Assembly: GCA_937934645.1 (NCBI GenBank) | Contig: CALGYZ010000053.1 | Span: 1 to 54,520, forward strand | Direction: 5' to 3' | Length of the DNA stretch: 54,520 bases | Source of the DNA: an uncultured Bacillaceae bacterium | Lineage (GTDB): Bacteria; Bacillota; Bacilli; Bacillales; Caldibacillaceae | Part shown: in pieces, positions 53,126 through 54,520 of the stretch | Position numbering within the stretch: the stretch's first letter is position 1 | How the letters are laid out: the number at the start of each line of letters is the position of its first letter | The notes under the pieces: generated by a model | What the model saw: only the letters and a program-made list of their open reading frames with translations | What the model was told of the DNA's origin: nothing | Databases searched by the model: none | Translations under genes and position numbers: made by a program

Positions 53126-54213
53126 ATGGCAAAAGTAAAAGTTTTCGAGTTAAAGGAAGGTTACCGGATTGTTGAAAATATATACGGCTTGACGAAATAT
53201 CCAATTATCCCGAAAAACACGGAGGTCACTCCGGAAATCATTGAAGTGCTCGAAGCATTTTTGATTGAAGAAGTTGAGGCAGAAAGGATTTCATCAGGGA
53301 GAAAAAGCATCCCCGTTCCGGAAAAGAAAGAAGAAAAATCATCTGGAGTAAGACAAGCTGAGAAAAAATCCGATCATTTTCGGACTGCGTACTTGAAAAT
53401 GGTCCGGGTTTATAAACGGGAATTTCAGAATTGGCAGGCCGGCTATTCGGTAGATATTCATAAGATACGCGAGGACTTTATCCCGCTCTTCGAACTGGTA
53501 GAAAAAAACCCGTGCATTTAGTACTTTTGCAAAACTACGTTACAGACAAACGGGAGTACATTTATCATCATGCGGTTAGTACAGGATTAATTGCAGGATA
53601 TATTGCCAAACGTATGAAATTTAAAAAAGGGGAGCGGATTCAGGTTGCATTGGCCGGTTGTTTAAGCGATTGCGGAATGGCCAGAGTGAATCCGTTGATT
53701 TTGCAGCAGAGTCATATCGGTCAAAAAGATTTAAAGGAAATTAAACTACATCCGGCTAACAGTTATAAAATGGTAAAAGATATTCCTTCTTTGAGCCTTG
53801 CTGCTAAAATGGGTATTTTACAGCATCATGAACGTTTGGATGGAAGCGGTTATCCGTTTAAAGAAAAAGGAGACCGGATCCATTTATACGCCCGGATCAT
53901 TGCCGTCGCCGATGTTTATCATGCACTTACATGTGACAGAATTTACAAAACGAAAGTCTCTCCGATTAAAGCTTTGGACATTATGCTGTATGAGATGTTT
54001 GGTCAACTTGACATTCCAATATTACAAAAGTTATCAGGCTGTATAACACCATTAACGATAAATATGATGGTGAAGCTTTCATCCGGCAGGTCGGGAAAAA
54101 TATTATACGTAGACCAAAAAAATCCCGTCAAAACAATCGTTCAATTAATGGATACGGATGAAATCATTGATCTATCGAAAGAAAAACATTTGTATATCAA
54201 TGAAATACTATAA
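53126..54213 (+). pseudogene. HD-GYP domain protein, frameshifted and with degenerate HD motif
   Basis: Two overlapping frames make one protein of about 361 residues. The first ends in N-P-C-I at 53521; the second picks up H-L-V-L-L-Q-N-Y-V-T at 53513. The break is at an A7 run (53504-53510) followed by CCCGTG: one more A restores the frame. The N-terminal part (about residues 1-130) has no known catalytic motif; the second part is HD-GYP-like with Y-H-H-A-V, L-H-P-A-N-S, Q-H-H-E-R-L-D-G-S-G-Y-P and A-D-V-Y-H-A-L, but the H-D-x-G-K motif reads S-D-C-G-M. The start at 53126 follows AAAGGG. Genes of this kind are often found between gyrA and rrn in Bacillaceae. Slippage or error in the A-run could leave it functional. 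Confidence 0.8.
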
Positions 54214-54230
54214 AAAATACGGAACTTCTG

Positions 54231-54256
54231 CCGGTATACTCTGTACCGGTTTTATT
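54231..54256 (+). terminator. Terminator after the HD-GYP gene
   Basis: CCGGTA pairs with TACCGG around TACTCTG, followed by TTTTATT; it shields the rrn operon from read-through. Confidence 0.7.
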
Positions 54257-54304
54257 ATTAAAATAAAACTTACCGACAGCAGTATATTTATTTTTAATAT
54301 GGCA

Positions 54305-54333
54305 TTGACAGGAGCTTTTATAAATGATATATT
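54305..54333 (+). promoter_or_regulatory. rrn promoter P1
   Basis: TTGACA (54305-54310), 17-base spacer, TATATT (54328-54333), with AT-rich sequence upstream. Confidence 0.75.
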
Positions 54334-54392
54334 ATTTAGGTCGCATTTAAGGAACGTATAAATCCAGTTTTTTCGACAACTTTTAAAAAAGT

Positions 54393-54421
54393 TTGACAAA
54401 AAAAGATTTAGATGTTACAAT
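54393..54421 (+). promoter_or_regulatory. rrn promoter P2
   Basis: TTGACA (54393-54398), 17-base spacer, TACAAT (54416-54421), preceded by an A/T-rich UP-like stretch. Tandem promoters are usual for Bacillus rrn operons. The leader that follows contains CTTTGAAAACTGAAC, a boxA-like antitermination sequence common in Bacillus rRNA leaders. Confidence 0.85.
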
Positions 54422-54485
54422 AATAGAGATTGAACTTTGAAAACTGAACAAGACAAAGCGTTTTAATAGTCAGAGCAATCAAACT

Positions 54486-54520
54486 TTTTTGGAGAGTTTG
54501 ATCCTGGCTCAGGACGAACG
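54486..54520 (+). rRNA. 16S ribosomal RNA, 5' end
   Basis: GGAGAGTTTGATCCTGGCTC at 54491-54510, followed by AGGACGAACG, is the conserved 16S start; by comparison with B. subtilis the RNA begins five bases before. Only the first 35 bases lie in the window. Confidence 0.97.

Noticed and set aside
1..54520. CRISPR array or prophage
   Set aside because: No regularly spaced repeats and no phage structural or integrase genes were seen.

Overview
The window is the replication-origin region of a low-to-moderate GC, endospore-forming member of the Bacillaceae. The evidence is the gene order rpmH-rnpA-yidC-jag-mnmE-mnmG-rsmG-noc-soj-spo0J on the left of a DnaA-box-rich origin, dnaA-dnaN-yaaA-recF-gyrB-gyrA-rrn on the right, the WalRKHIJ/HtrA operon, the sporulation-linked gene yyaC, and bacterial parS sites of the Bacillus type. 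I cannot name the species from what is here. Almost all core genes point away from the origin near 43.6-45.5 kb, as expected for leading-strand coding.

Left end (1-16.98 kb) is accessory. It holds a divergent beta-glucoside unit (a GH1 gene cut by the window edge and apparently broken about 50 bases inside it, facing a LacF/LacE-type PTS), a large-subunit catalase with an altered active-site segment, a VOC protein, a MenC/NAAAR-type enolase-superfamily enzyme, a GPH-family sugar symporter with GntR-like and cre-like sites, a methyltransferase, and a membrane-anchored PIN-domain protein with a small membrane protein. Next come two tandem NADPH-dependent FMN reductases. The second is fused to a PAS-like domain and ends in two copies of a D-x-V-S-G-A-S-V-K tag that looks like the ApbE flavinylation motif. 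A long non-coding stretch upstream holds an FNR-type palindrome exactly 41.5 bases from a predicted start, plus other folded elements. Then rlmH, a badly decayed MFS transporter pseudogene, and rlmCD follow.

Middle (17.1-32.4 kb) is the conserved chromosomal block, mostly on the minus strand: a CxxH/CxxC mini-protein, htrA, walJ-walI-walH-walK-walR, dnaB, rplI-gdpP-yybS, rpsR-ssb-rpsF, ychF and a DUF951 protein. A group of four DnaA-box-like sequences lies beside the mini-protein, 27 kb from oriC. Three parS sites are visible, in walK, upstream of ssb and in spo0J.

Right part (32.6-54.5 kb): yyaC and DUF554, the Spo0J/Soj and Noc chromosome segregation and nucleoid occlusion genes, rsmG-mnmG-mnmE, jag-yidC-rnpA-rpmH, a bipartite oriC flanking dnaA, then dnaN, yaaA, recF, gyrB, gyrA, a frameshifted and catalytically degenerate HD-GYP gene, tandem rrn promoters and the first 35 bases of 16S rRNA.

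Best candidate for something new: the twin-tagged FMN reductase pair under a putative FNR promoter (10.99-13.18 kb). Second-line candidates are the catalase lacking the usual distal Asn segment, the membrane PIN protein, and the folded element after rlmH.
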